DNA from: Prochlorococcus sp. AG-402-K10
Lineage (GTDB): Bacteria > Cyanobacteriota > Cyanobacteriia > PCC-6307 > Cyanobiaceae
Direction: 5' to 3'
Length of the DNA stretch: 64,000 nt
NCBI GenBank assembly: GCA_003216835.1
Contig: QCIF01000001.1
Span: forward strand, 124,001-188,000
Below the pieces are notes generated by a model. The model had not been told where the DNA came from. It saw nothing but the letters and a program-made list of their open reading frames with translations, and made no database searches. The position numbers and the translations under genes were made by a program. Positions 32,697 to 40,219 of the stretch are shown here, piece after piece (the stretch's first letter is position 1; each line of letters begins with the position of its first letter).

Positions 32697-32943
32697 AGGT
32701 TTTAATTGTTTAAAAAGTTGCAGATAATCGATGAATATATATTTTTTTAAAATCCAAACTTTTTCAAAAATATGGTGACCATTTTGTGCCCACTTTTAGT
32801 CGAGACAAGTACGAGAATTATCAGGACTCATAAAAACTTCAAAATAATTTATTTAGATTTACTTTTTTTTTCGGATTAAAGCCCTCAGCTTTGATAAGCC
32901 CTCTGCTAATATTAATGGGCTAGCTTAATATTTGCTATTACCT

Positions 32944-33030
32944 GGAGGGGTGGTCGAGTGGTTTAAGGCTCTAGTCTTGAAAACTAGCGTGTCTGCAAGG
33001 GCACCGTGGGTTCGAATCCCACCCCCTCCG
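32944..33030 (+). tRNA. trnS-UGA: tRNA-Ser (anticodon UGA)
   Basis: 87 nt folding as a class II tRNA: acceptor GGAGGGG/CCCCTCC, D arm with GGTCGAGTGGTTTAAGGC, anticodon stem CTAGT/ACTAG around CTTGAAA (anticodon TGA), long variable arm CGTGTCTGCAAGGGCACCG, T arm GTGGGTTCGAATCCCAC. The 3' CCA is not encoded. A 5'-half copy lies at 21327 and a scarred 3' copy at 34247. Confidence 0.97.
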
Positions 33031-33170
33031 TAACTAAAACTAATCAGATTGGTTCAGATAAAATGCTCTTGAACCAAAACTTCCTCATAGTGCAGATATA
33101 GAAGGATTCCTACAGTAATTCAGCAGAAAACGTAGTTCATATCAGTTCAAATTAAATCACATTTTCTGAT

Positions 33171-33220
33171 AAATGTGTTTGGGATGTGTTTGGGACGTGT
33201 TTGGGACGTGTGTTTGGGAC
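33171..33220 (+). repeat. GTGTTTGGGAC tandem repeat, copy 1
   Basis: Four near-perfect 11-13-nt units of GTGTTTGGGA(C/T). The first 26 nt (33171-33196) are repeated exactly at 34155-34180. Located 140 nt after tRNA-Ser; unusual G content for this genome. Confidence 0.8.
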
Positions 33221-33243
33221 GAAATCCTTAAATATCAAATGAA

Positions 33244-33327
33244 ATGCTTACTAAACAAAGTAAATTTATATTGATAGAGCAGAAAGGCGAGGTTAAATTA
33301 ATCGAAGATAGTTTTCAAGATGGATAA
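33244..33327 (+). CDS. Possible 27-aa peptide
   Basis: MLTKQSKFILIEQKGEVKLI then an acidic end. Its stop region overlaps the next ATG by 8 nt, suggesting coupling with the following two genes. Confidence 0.35.
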   Translation: MLTKQSKFILIEQKGEVKLIEDSFQDG

Positions 33328-33448
33328 CGAACGCAATTACGATAATGATGGATTAGACCCATCTGAAGAATATTTCAGGAAGAAGGAAAAAAGTAATGAT
33401 GATGATACCTATTTCCCTCCAGAAGAATCAGAACCGCCTCATTATTAA
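33320..33448 (+). CDS. Unrecognised 42-aa acidic protein
   Basis: MDNERNYDNDGLDPSEEYFR then a run of Asp and a PPEESEPPHY ending. Highly acidic and probably disordered. It ends 8 nt before the GIY-YIG-like membrane protein gene. Confidence 0.45.
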   Translation: MDNERNYDNDGLDPSEEYFRKKEKSNDDDTYFPPEESEPPHY

Positions 33449-33456
33449 TCATTAGC

Positions 33457-34029
33457 ATGACTGGATTTGTTTACCTAATAAGGAATCAAGATCTTTACAA
33501 GATTGGAATAACTCAGAATCTAAATCAAAGGATGTCTCAACTTAAACCAGATGAAATCATTGCCGTTTTAGAAACTAAGAACTTTGAGCAATTAGAGAAA
33601 GACTTACATCAAAGATATAGTGATGTGAGAATTCCTCAATCAGAATATTTTCGTCTTACAGATTCTCAATTAGAAAATTGTATTAATACTCTCCAAGGGA
33701 AAGTAGATTTTGGATTTACTATAGAGAGTGAGACAACTTTTCAACCTGCAATTCTTGCTCCATTTATATTCTTTTTTCTGACGATTTTATTTGGATTTAT
33801 TTTTGATTTAATTTCTGATATTGATGAATTTTCAATTTATAAAAACTCGGCAAAATTCACAGCAACAATATTTTCAGTGTTATCACCATTAGTTATTGTC
33901 TCTATTATTTTTAAAAATATTTCTAGATTCTTTTCAGAGGAAAATAAAAGGGAAATCTATGAAGGATTGGGGATTTTCTTTTGGTTTATACTTTTTGGTT
34001 TATCGTTCATTACTTTTACTATTTTTTAG
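33457..34029 (+). CDS. GIY-YIG-like (T5orf172/MUG113) domain fused to a membrane region
   Basis: 190 aa. Residues 3-75 form a GIY-YIG-like domain: GFVYLIRNQDLYKIGITQNL (GIY and YIG strands), Arg26 of NQRM, Glu49 region EQLEKDLHQRY and the family ending SEYFRL. Residues 94-190 hold about three or four membrane spans. The same architecture occurs at 56663-57205. The domain belongs to a nuclease-type superfamily, but catalysis is unproven and membrane attachment is unusual. Confidence 0.72.
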   Translation: MTGFVYLIRNQDLYKIGITQNLNQRMSQLKPDEIIAVLETKNFEQLEKDLHQRYSDVRIPQSEYFRLTDSQLENCINTLQGKVDFGFTIESETTFQPAILAPFIFFFLTILFGFIFDLISDIDEFSIYKNSAKFTATIFSVLSPLVIVSIIFKNISRFFSEENKREIYEGLGIFFWFILFGLSFITFTIF

Positions 34030-34154
34030 GTAAAAACAAGTGTTTCAATAACTTTAGGGTATTTATCCTCAAGCACAAGTAACGAGAAGTTGATTTAATA
34101 AAAAACTTCTGGATTTCTATGTTCTTTATTTGCAAAGTGCAAGAAAAAAACAAA

Positions 34155-34180
34155 AAATGTGTTTGGGATGTGTTTGGGAC
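34155..34180 (+). repeat. GTGTTTGGGAC repeat, copy 2
   Basis: Exact 26-nt copy of 33171-33196, lying just before the scarred tRNA-Ser end. The two copies bracket the three-gene unit 33244-34029 in direct orientation. Confidence 0.85.
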
Positions 34181-34246
34181 AATATGACTTTTCTGGCGAA
34201 TTACTTATTCAAGTCAGTTCAGGACTATTCATTCTGAATGGACTCT

Positions 34247-34262
34247 AAGGGCACCCCCTCCG
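34247..34262 (+). repeat. Scarred 3' end of tRNA-Ser
   Basis: AAGGGCACCCCCTCCG equals the variable arm end of tRNA-Ser joined to its acceptor end, missing the intervening T arm (GTGGGTTCGAATCCCAC). It looks like a deleted copy of the tRNA 3' half. Confidence 0.6.
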
Positions 34263-34283
34263 TTGTCTACAACTGACTTTTAT

Positions 34284-34312
34284 AAAAACTACTCATAAGG
34301 TAGTTTTTTTGC
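34284..34312 (+). terminator. Intrinsic terminator
   Basis: AAAAACTAC, 7-nt loop, GTAGTTTTTTT. It closes the unit containing the GIY-YIG-like gene, about 255 nt downstream of its stop. Confidence 0.7.
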
Positions 34313-34413
34313 TCTTTATTTTTGACGATAATTTACTAGATTTCTCGTTATTTCATGAAATCAGATGAAGAAAAGTGGCACAGATTCGGCATAAACATAA
34401 AAGGAAAATTTAG

Positions 34414-34444
34414 TTGACAGTCGATCTAAACTTGGATTGATAAA
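34414..34444 (+). promoter_or_regulatory. Shared island promoter cassette, copy 6 (plus strand)
   Basis: TTGACA (34414-34419), 19-nt spacer starting GTCGATCTAA, GATAAA (34439-34444), then AACCTCTTTTTT and the ATG at 34464. The only copy on the plus strand and the only one in the second accessory stretch. Confidence 0.55.
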
Positions 34445-34463
34445 AACCTCTTTTTTAGAAATT

Positions 34464-34691
34464 ATGTTGAGAAAAAAAGAAAAACAAACCTTAACAAGAC
34501 TATTCCTTTTAGGTGTTGGTGCCCCAATTGGGCTTGATCGCTTCTACGAAGGAGATGTAACAGGTGGATTCTTGGCAATTTTGGGGTTTCTTGTCGCTTT
34601 GATATCAGTAGTAGGTTTGTTAGTATGGATATTCCCTTTTATTTCCAAAACTTTTCGTTTGCTAAGAGAATTTGAAGATGCTGAAGATTAA
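34464..34691 (+). CDS. TM2 domain membrane protein
   Basis: 75 aa from ATG 34464 (the upstream TTG lies inside the promoter cassette). Two spans joined by the TM2 signature: LLGVGAPIGLDRFYEGDVTG, containing the Gly-x-(D/H)-RFY-x-G core, then GGFLAILGFLVALISVVGLL. Small TM2 proteins are widespread, of unknown function. Confidence 0.75.
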   Translation: MLRKKEKQTLTRLFLLGVGAPIGLDRFYEGDVTGGFLAILGFLVALISVVGLLVWIFPFISKTFRLLREFEDAED

Positions 34692-34882
34692 ATAACACCT
34701 TATAAGCCTATTCTATTAGATATTTATAGATTTTTTATAAAGGGTTTGTATTATTATTTTAATTAATTATAAAAAGAATTTTGAAATGGGAATGAATATT
34801 TTAAGAGTAAATTAATTAACTATATTTTTTCTAGTTTTTATTTAGTATTAGAATTACACAAAGAATTTATCTGAAAATTATT

Positions 34883-35212
34883 TTGAAGATATCTATTTTT
34901 ACATTTTTCATTAATTTATTAATAATTATCATCATGCCAACTCAAATATTAGCTGATACAACCCTTGATTTTTACCTAAATGATTTTTACTTTAAATCAA
35001 ATGAAGCTAGTCAGATTCTTAAAGAGCTAGAAACTAATCTCAAGGAGGGTTCTAGGGAAAAAATATGTTCAAGGCAGAGAAAAGCTGGGAGACTTGGATT
35101 ATTAGCTAACGAATCATTAATTAAAGCATTTCAAATAAAAGGTAACAAACCTCCGATGAGATCAATAAAAGCAAGTCAAAAAAAATGGGAATCTATTTTA
35201 AATGAATGCTAA
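34883..35212 (+). CDS. 109-aa exported protein
   Basis: Signal peptide (residues 1-24, cleavage near ILA-DT), then a helical basic domain with two Cys (62 and 109) and SREKICSRQRKAGRLGLLAN. The start is TTG at 34883; the internal ATG would remove most of the signal. Periplasmic, family unrecognised. Confidence 0.5.
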   Translation: MKISIFTFFINLLIIIIMPTQILADTTLDFYLNDFYFKSNEASQILKELETNLKEGSREKICSRQRKAGRLGLLANESLIKAFQIKGNKPPMRSIKASQKKWESILNEC

Positions 35213-35236
35213 AAGAAGTAATCAGAATAAAATTTT

Positions 35237-35671
35237 TTATATTTGCATCCTTACAGATTTACTAATAAAAGGTATTTCAGGTTCAACTCCACAAATACAT
35301 TGAGTAATAGAATATATAAAAATACAAAGTATAAATATAAATACAACAGATCCTAATTCAACTAAGGGTAAAATTTTAAAGAGATAGGAAATTATTATCA
35401 AAGCGATATCAAGAAGTAATGCTTGGCATGCGTTGTATCTAATAAAATTAGGAACTTGTGGATTTCTTACTAATCCTGCAAACAAAATTAAAAATAATAG
35501 CAAGTCACCAAAAGGTAGTGACTTCTCAATTATTGCGACTGGCAAAGTTAAAAATAATAATACTTTAAGAAAAGAATATTTATAAAATAAATAATATCCA
35601 AAAGGTATTGATGCCTTTAATGGCAATGTGTACAAAATTACTGACGAAAGTCTCTGAAATATTTGATCCAA
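35237..35671 (-). CDS. Tic20/Ycf60-like membrane protein
   Basis: 144 aa, four spans. FIRYNACQALLLDIALIIIS near 77-96 is the hallmark of cyanobacterial Tic20-related proteins (R-x-N-x2-Q-A-x2-LD). In chloroplasts Tic20 is an import channel; the role in cyanobacteria is not settled. TTG start at 35671. Confidence 0.75.
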   Translation of the reverse strand: MDQIFQRLSSVILYTLPLKASIPFGYYLFYKYSFLKVLLFLTLPVAIIEKSLPFGDLLLFLILFAGLVRNPQVPNFIRYNACQALLLDIALIIISYLFKILPLVELGSVVFIFILCIFIYSITQCICGVEPEIPFISKSVRMQI

Positions 35672-35805
35672 TCAATTAGTTAAACTTATAATCATTACTT
35701 TAACCTAATTTCCTAAAAACTAAATTAATCAAATGTCATTATTAATATACCTTTTGGCAGATGATCATTAAATATTAGATAATTGAATTATCTACTTAAT
35801 TTAAG

Positions 35806-36195
35806 ATGCGTATACTTCATACAATGTTGAGGGTAGGAGATTTAGATAAATCGATTGATTTTTATGTAAATAGATTAGGAATGAGTTTAATAAGAAGAAA
35901 AGATTATCCTCATGGAGAATTTACTCTGGCATTTGTTGGTTATGGATCAGAGAAAGATAATGCAGTAATTGAATTAACTCATAACTGGAGCAAGAAGTCG
36001 AAGGACTATGTTCTTGGGGATAAATATGGGCATATTGCTATTGGTGTAAAAGATATTTATCGCACTTGCCAAAATCTTGAGGATAATGGTTTTAAAGTAA
36101 CAACAAAGCCAAAAACAATGCAGAATAGCTCAACACTTTTAGCATTTATTGAAGATCCTGATGGCTATAAAATTGAACTAATTGAAAGAGATTAA
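35806..36195 (+). CDS. gloA: Lactoylglutathione lyase (glyoxalase I)
   Basis: 129 aa. Converts the methylglyoxal-glutathione adduct to S-lactoylglutathione. Metal ligands fit at His5, Glu56, His76 and Glu124. MRILHTMLRVGDLDKSIDFY and DPDGYKIELIE are typical. The compact form lacking inserts resembles nickel-dependent bacterial enzymes. Confidence 0.94.
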   Translation: MRILHTMLRVGDLDKSIDFYVNRLGMSLIRRKDYPHGEFTLAFVGYGSEKDNAVIELTHNWSKKSKDYVLGDKYGHIAIGVKDIYRTCQNLEDNGFKVTTKPKTMQNSSTLLAFIEDPDGYKIELIERD

Positions 36196-36419
36196 AACAA
36201 AATAATAAGAGAGAAGAAAAGAATTTAAAATTTCCTCCTATTGAAAAACCAGTAAATTTAAAGTCCCGTCCAGTTAATAAAAAAGCAAGGTCAAAGTTTT
36301 TAATATATCCGATTATTGAAATAAAATTTTTTAATGGAATATTAATTCTTATTTATAGTGGAATTTCTTTACTTAAATCAAAAGAATTAGTTTTAGACAC
36401 TCAACCTTTAGGTACTTAA
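36186..36419 (+). pseudogene. Startless open frame after gloA
   Basis: 77 codons, including KNLKFPPIEKPVNLKSRPVN and a hydrophobic segment FFNGILILIYSGISLL, then TAA at 36417. Protein-like composition, yet no ATG, GTG or TTG lies at its beginning. Either a remnant or a gene with a rare start. It begins inside the last codons of gloA. Confidence 0.3.
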
Positions 36420-36504
36420 CAATAATCAATCTATATTCAATCTATGTAAAATGTATAGACATTCTAAATAGAATCAATTACTCTATAATTATAAGATTAT
36501 ATTT

Positions 36505-37002
36505 ATGTCTAGTAATTGGTCAAAAATAAGAGATGAATGGCTTAATAGCACCTCCATTTCGGCCGATGACGCAAAGTGGGCATTAGAAGCTTTAATTAAT
36601 TCTGAAGAAGAATTATTTGATATAGAAAGAAAATTCAAGAATAACGAAGATGCTTTAGGTGTCGTTAAAGTTTTGAAGAAAAAAGTTAAAGAAACGATTT
36701 CCTCAAAAGAATTAAGCCTTGATGATATTGCTTTAAACACTTCAAATTCGAATAAAGTTCAGATATCAGTACCAGCGAATCTTAATTATCTCTTGAAGGT
36801 TTGGGCTGCTGCAGAGGGACGAGATCTATCTAGTGTTGCATTTCAATGCTTAGAAACTGGACTAAGAGAAATGAAAAGCAAAGGGTCAATACCTGCAATA
36901 GCAATAAATAGATATGACTCAGCCTGTCAAAAAAGGATTGCATTAGCAGAAGTTAATAATTTATTAGAAAAATATGAAATTTCTCAAAATGAAGTCACAT
37001 AA
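36505..37002 (+). CDS. Putative ribbon-helix-helix DNA-binding protein
   Basis: 165 aa. N-terminal helical region (residues 1-75). A likely RHH domain near 88-130: VQISVPANLNYLLKVWAAAE, GRDLSSVAFQCLETGLREMK, with a beta strand, two helices and a KG-SIP ending typical of cyanobacterial RHH proteins. Followed after 1 nt by a GIY-YIG-like gene, so the pair may be functionally linked. Confidence 0.6.
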   Translation: MSSNWSKIRDEWLNSTSISADDAKWALEALINSEEELFDIERKFKNNEDALGVVKVLKKKVKETISSKELSLDDIALNTSNSNKVQISVPANLNYLLKVWAAAEGRDLSSVAFQCLETGLREMKSKGSIPAIAINRYDSACQKRIALAEVNNLLEKYEISQNEVT

Positions 37003-37003
37003 T

Positions 37004-37396
37004 ATGAATTCCAAACGAATAAAAAAAGAATATCGGAAATTAATTTCATCTCCATTTAATTTGGGAACGGATACGAATAGATTCGAAAGTGGGATAATTT
37101 ATACTCTTTACTCTGATAAATTTAATTTACTTAAAGTAGGCTTTGCTAAAAACAATAAAGTTTTAGAGAATAAACTGCCTAGAAAAGATTTTATTATTTT
37201 GGATAAGAAAATAGGAAATAAGAGAGAGCTTAACTTATTAATAAATACTTTCAATGAATTAGGCGTAAAATTTTCAGAAAACTTAAATTTCAAATACTCA
37301 AATACTATAATTAGACGTTTATCTATTTTAGGTTGGCCTATTGGGCGTTCTCTTTATAAGCAAAGAAACATAAAAAAAGAACTTTCATGTGCATAA
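37004..37396 (+). CDS. Divergent GIY-YIG/T5orf172-like protein
   Basis: 130 aa from ATG 37004, chosen because it lies 1 nt after the stop of the RHH gene. SGIIYTLYSDKFNLLKVGFA near residues 29-48 resembles the GIY and YIG strands (IIY and KVG). The rest is basic with LGWPIGRSLYKQRN. Catalytic Arg and Glu are not evident, so this may be a binding rather than cleaving domain. No membrane span. Confidence 0.5.
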   Translation: MNSKRIKKEYRKLISSPFNLGTDTNRFESGIIYTLYSDKFNLLKVGFAKNNKVLENKLPRKDFIILDKKIGNKRELNLLINTFNELGVKFSENLNFKYSNTIIRRLSILGWPIGRSLYKQRNIKKELSCA

Positions 37397-37398
37397 AT

Positions 37399-37872
37399 TT
37401 ACATATAATCGCAACCTAGAGTTTCTCTAGTTTCTCTATTTGTAAAAGGATTTATTCCAGAGGCTTCTTTACAAAAAGTTCTTACAATCTCCTTTGACAA
37501 ATAGACATTTGTAAAATCTGCTCCTTGTATTTTTACATTTTCGAACTGAGTACTGTAAGCAAAAGAATCCTCTAAATTAGTATTTGATAAATCTGTTCCA
37601 TCTAAAACAGCTGAATCAAGAGTTACCTCCCTTAAATTAGAGTTACTTAAATTAGTATCTTTCAATTTCGCTCCGTATAAAGTCGCATTTTGGAGGTCAC
37701 AATCCGATAAATTTGCATCCTGTAGATCAGTTAAATAAAAAGTTGCACCTTTTAAATCAGATCCAGAAAAGTCTGCTCCTAATAAGGATTGCTTACCATA
37801 ATCTAAGGCGGCAGAGACTCTATAAGGAAAGGTTAGAACAATTATTAAAAAAGTTAGAATTATAAATCTCAT
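37399..37872 (-). CDS. Exported pentapeptide-repeat protein
   Basis: 157 aa. Signal peptide (1-21, cleavage near VSA-AL), then about 15 pentapeptides A(D/N)LXX from residue 31 to 125 (for example GADFSGSDLKGATFYLTDLQ), forming a right-handed quadrilateral beta-helix. C-terminal Cys pair. Lumenal pentapeptide proteins are known in cyanobacteria, function unclear. ATG at 37872. Confidence 0.9.
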   Translation of the reverse strand: MRFIILTFLIIVLTFPYRVSAALDYGKQSLLGADFSGSDLKGATFYLTDLQDANLSDCDLQNATLYGAKLKDTNLSNSNLREVTLDSAVLDGTDLSNTNLEDSFAYSTQFENVKIQGADFTNVYLSKEIVRTFCKEASGINPFTNRETRETLGCDYM

Positions 37873-37981
37873 TTATATTGGAAAATTATTCAATAAAATT
37901 CTAACTTCTTAAGCTTAAATCATGAAATTAATTATTTGCTGAATGCTATATTTATTGACATTACAAATCACGAACTAGATT

Positions 37982-39622
37982 TTGGATATAAATCCTTATG
38001 ATGCAATAGTTGTTGGTTCTGGAGCTACTGGAGGAATAGCCGCACTTACATTGGCCGAACTAGGAAAAAAAGTTTTAGTAATAGAAGCAGGTCCACAAAT
38101 AAAAAGAAAAGAAGCTATTAATGATGAGCCAAAGGCTACCTTTAACAGATTATCAGGATTATTATCAAAAAAACATGCGAAACAAAGTCAACATCCAGGT
38201 TATTGGAAAAACAATCCTAATTTATATATAAATGAATTAAAGCACCCTTACAACTGTCCCACAACAAAGCCCTTTCTTTGGACGCAAGGAAATCAATATG
38301 GTGGGAGATCATTAACTTGGGGAGGTATTACACTAAGATTTTCTCCTGATGATTTTCATCCAGCAAAAAAAGATGGGTTTGGACCAAACTGGCCTATTTC
38401 ATACGATGAATTATCTCCCCATTATGATTTTATTGAGCAGTTTTGTGGAATTTATGGACAACAAGATGATGTTAAGGAAGTACCAAATGGTAAATATATT
38501 GGTGAGATTCCTTTGACCAAAAGTGAACAAATTTTTGGAAATCAAGTTAAATCGAAATTAAATTATCCATTTATTCAATCTCGAGGATTTGATCGAAATT
38601 CCTCTGTAAAAGAAAAAGTTTGGCCTAGATCTTCAAGTATAGGAAGTACGCTCAAGAAAGCTTTAGATACCGGCAATGTTCAAATACTTTTTAATCACAA
38701 AGTAGAGTCTTTTGAGATAAACAAAACTACAGAACTCGCTTCAAAATTAACAATTATCAACCTTGATAATGGCCATAAGAAAATATTAAATTGCGATTTA
38801 ATTCTTCTTTGCTCATCAACAATCTCTACATTAAGAATACTTCTGAACTCAGAATATAATTCAAACTCCAAAGGCTTTAAAGATCATTCAGGGAAATTAG
38901 GTAAATTTCTAATGGATCATATCTCTGTGTGTAGATTTTTCTCAGTTCCAAAAACAAAAAAATTAGACCCTCAATCAGATATTTCTCCTGCCCTATCTGG
39001 TGCAGGAAGTTTCTTTATTCCATTTGGAACAAATTTACCAAAAATTGACAATCTCAATTTTATGAGAGGATATGGGATCTGGGGTGCAATTGATAGGTTA
39101 GGAATACCTGATTTTTTGCAAAAAGACTCAAATTCATCTATTGGATTTCTTATAGCCCATGGAGAAGTCCTCCCGAGGAAAGAAAACTCAGTTTCTCTCT
39201 CGAAAGAAACTGATGAATGGGGTATCCCAATCCCTCACATTGAATTCGAATGGAGTGAAAATGAATTAAGCATGGCTAAACATATGGTGAATACTATTCA
39301 AAAGTCAGTAGAAGCTGCAGATGGAGAAATAAAAAATATTGATGAACTTATTAATTTGCCATTTGGAAATGTATTTACAGAAAATTTAATTGCGCTTTCA
39401 GATAGTCCTCCTCCTCCTGGATATTACATCCATGAAGTAGGGGGAGCTCCAATGGGAAATAGTGCAGAAGATAGTGTGGTTGATAAATTCAATAGACTAT
39501 GGGGATGCAAAAATGTACTTGTATTAGATGGGGCATGTTGGCCAACTTCGTCATGGCATAGCCCTACACTTACAATGATGGCCTTAAGTAGAAGAGCCTG
39601 TTTAAATATTAAAAAGACTTAG
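37982..39622 (+). CDS. GMC-family FAD-dependent oxidoreductase
   Basis: 546 aa. FAD Rossmann motif VVGSGATGGIAALTLAELGK (11-30) with the acidic IEAG at 36-39. Second FAD region GGRSLTWGGITLRFSPDDFH and the C-terminal GMC block VLDGACWPTSSWHSPTLTMM with the catalytic His. Oxidises an alcohol or sugar; substrate not determinable. TTG start; its end overlaps the convergent DUF2811 gene by 14 nt. Confidence 0.88.
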   Translation: MDINPYDAIVVGSGATGGIAALTLAELGKKVLVIEAGPQIKRKEAINDEPKATFNRLSGLLSKKHAKQSQHPGYWKNNPNLYINELKHPYNCPTTKPFLWTQGNQYGGRSLTWGGITLRFSPDDFHPAKKDGFGPNWPISYDELSPHYDFIEQFCGIYGQQDDVKEVPNGKYIGEIPLTKSEQIFGNQVKSKLNYPFIQSRGFDRNSSVKEKVWPRSSSIGSTLKKALDTGNVQILFNHKVESFEINKTTELASKLTIINLDNGHKKILNCDLILLCSSTISTLRILLNSEYNSNSKGFKDHSGKLGKFLMDHISVCRFFSVPKTKKLDPQSDISPALSGAGSFFIPFGTNLPKIDNLNFMRGYGIWGAIDRLGIPDFLQKDSNSSIGFLIAHGEVLPRKENSVSLSKETDEWGIPIPHIEFEWSENELSMAKHMVNTIQKSVEAADGEIKNIDELINLPFGNVFTENLIALSDSPPPPGYYIHEVGGAPMGNSAEDSVVDKFNRLWGCKNVLVLDGACWPTSSWHSPTLTMMALSRRACLNIKKT

Positions 39623-39866
39623 AAGGCGTAAATAATTGATTTAAGTAAATCTCTGATACAGAGTTGTCAGTACATCCATTTTGCACAAGAAAACTAGCTA
39701 GTGCTGAATTTATAAGCTTATATTGATCCCAAGTAGGATTACTTAATACGAAATCCTTCATGGACTTGTAAAGAATTTCAGAAAGCTCCGTTTCAAGAGA
39801 GACCTTATTTGAAGAGCATGAATCTAATTTCACATCTGTCAACTCAGATTGGTTTATTTTGTTCAT
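39609..39866 (-). CDS. DUF2811 family protein
   Basis: 85 aa from ATG 39866 (an upstream TTG would add 18 residues). VSLETELSEILYKSMKDFVL, then NPTWDQYKLINSALASFLVQNG and EIYLNQLF follow the cyanobacterial DUF2811 pattern (SLE-x-E, WDQ, SALA-FL-QNG, YL-x2-LF). Helical, function unknown. Confidence 0.72.
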   Translation of the reverse strand: MNKINQSELTDVKLDSCSSNKVSLETELSEILYKSMKDFVLSNPTWDQYKLINSALASFLVQNGCTDNSVSEIYLNQLFTPSKSF

Positions 39867-40048
39867 AAAAATAAATTTCTCATACCCATCAATAATTATC
39901 TTTTTTTCATTAAAAGTCAAAAAATTTTAATCTAAAGATTTTTTCGATTATCAAATGAGACTCAAGCTATAGATTGAATTCAAGGAAATTTATTTTTTAA
40001 ATATATAAATTGATAAAAGTTAATAAAAAAGTCAACAATTATGTTTAA

Positions 40049-40183
40049 CTACTGTTTTTCTTGAAAGATACTGGCAGTTCTAATTCGATGTGGATTTGGA
40101 CGTGGAAAACTACTAATAAATTGTGGAAAATCCTGCCCTAAATAAATCATTGCAATTACATTAGCAATACTAATATATACCAA
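40049..40183 (-). CDS. Small membrane protein, about 44 aa
   Basis: From TTG 40183: VYISIANVIAMIYLGQDFPQ then FISSFPRPNPHRIRTASIFQ. The open frame extends upstream (FLARVLIDL) in good hydrophobic composition but without a better start. One span plus a Pro/Arg-rich tail. Sequence character is strongly protein-like. Confidence 0.5.
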   Translation of the reverse strand: MVYISIANVIAMIYLGQDFPQFISSFPRPNPHRIRTASIFQEKQ

Positions 40184-40219
40184 GTCTATTAAGACTCGTG
40201 CAAGAAAGAGACAGTTGAT

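Noticed and set aside
33171..33220. Tandem GTGTTTGGGAC units as a CRISPR array
   Set aside because: Units are contiguous with no spacers and no cas genes are present.
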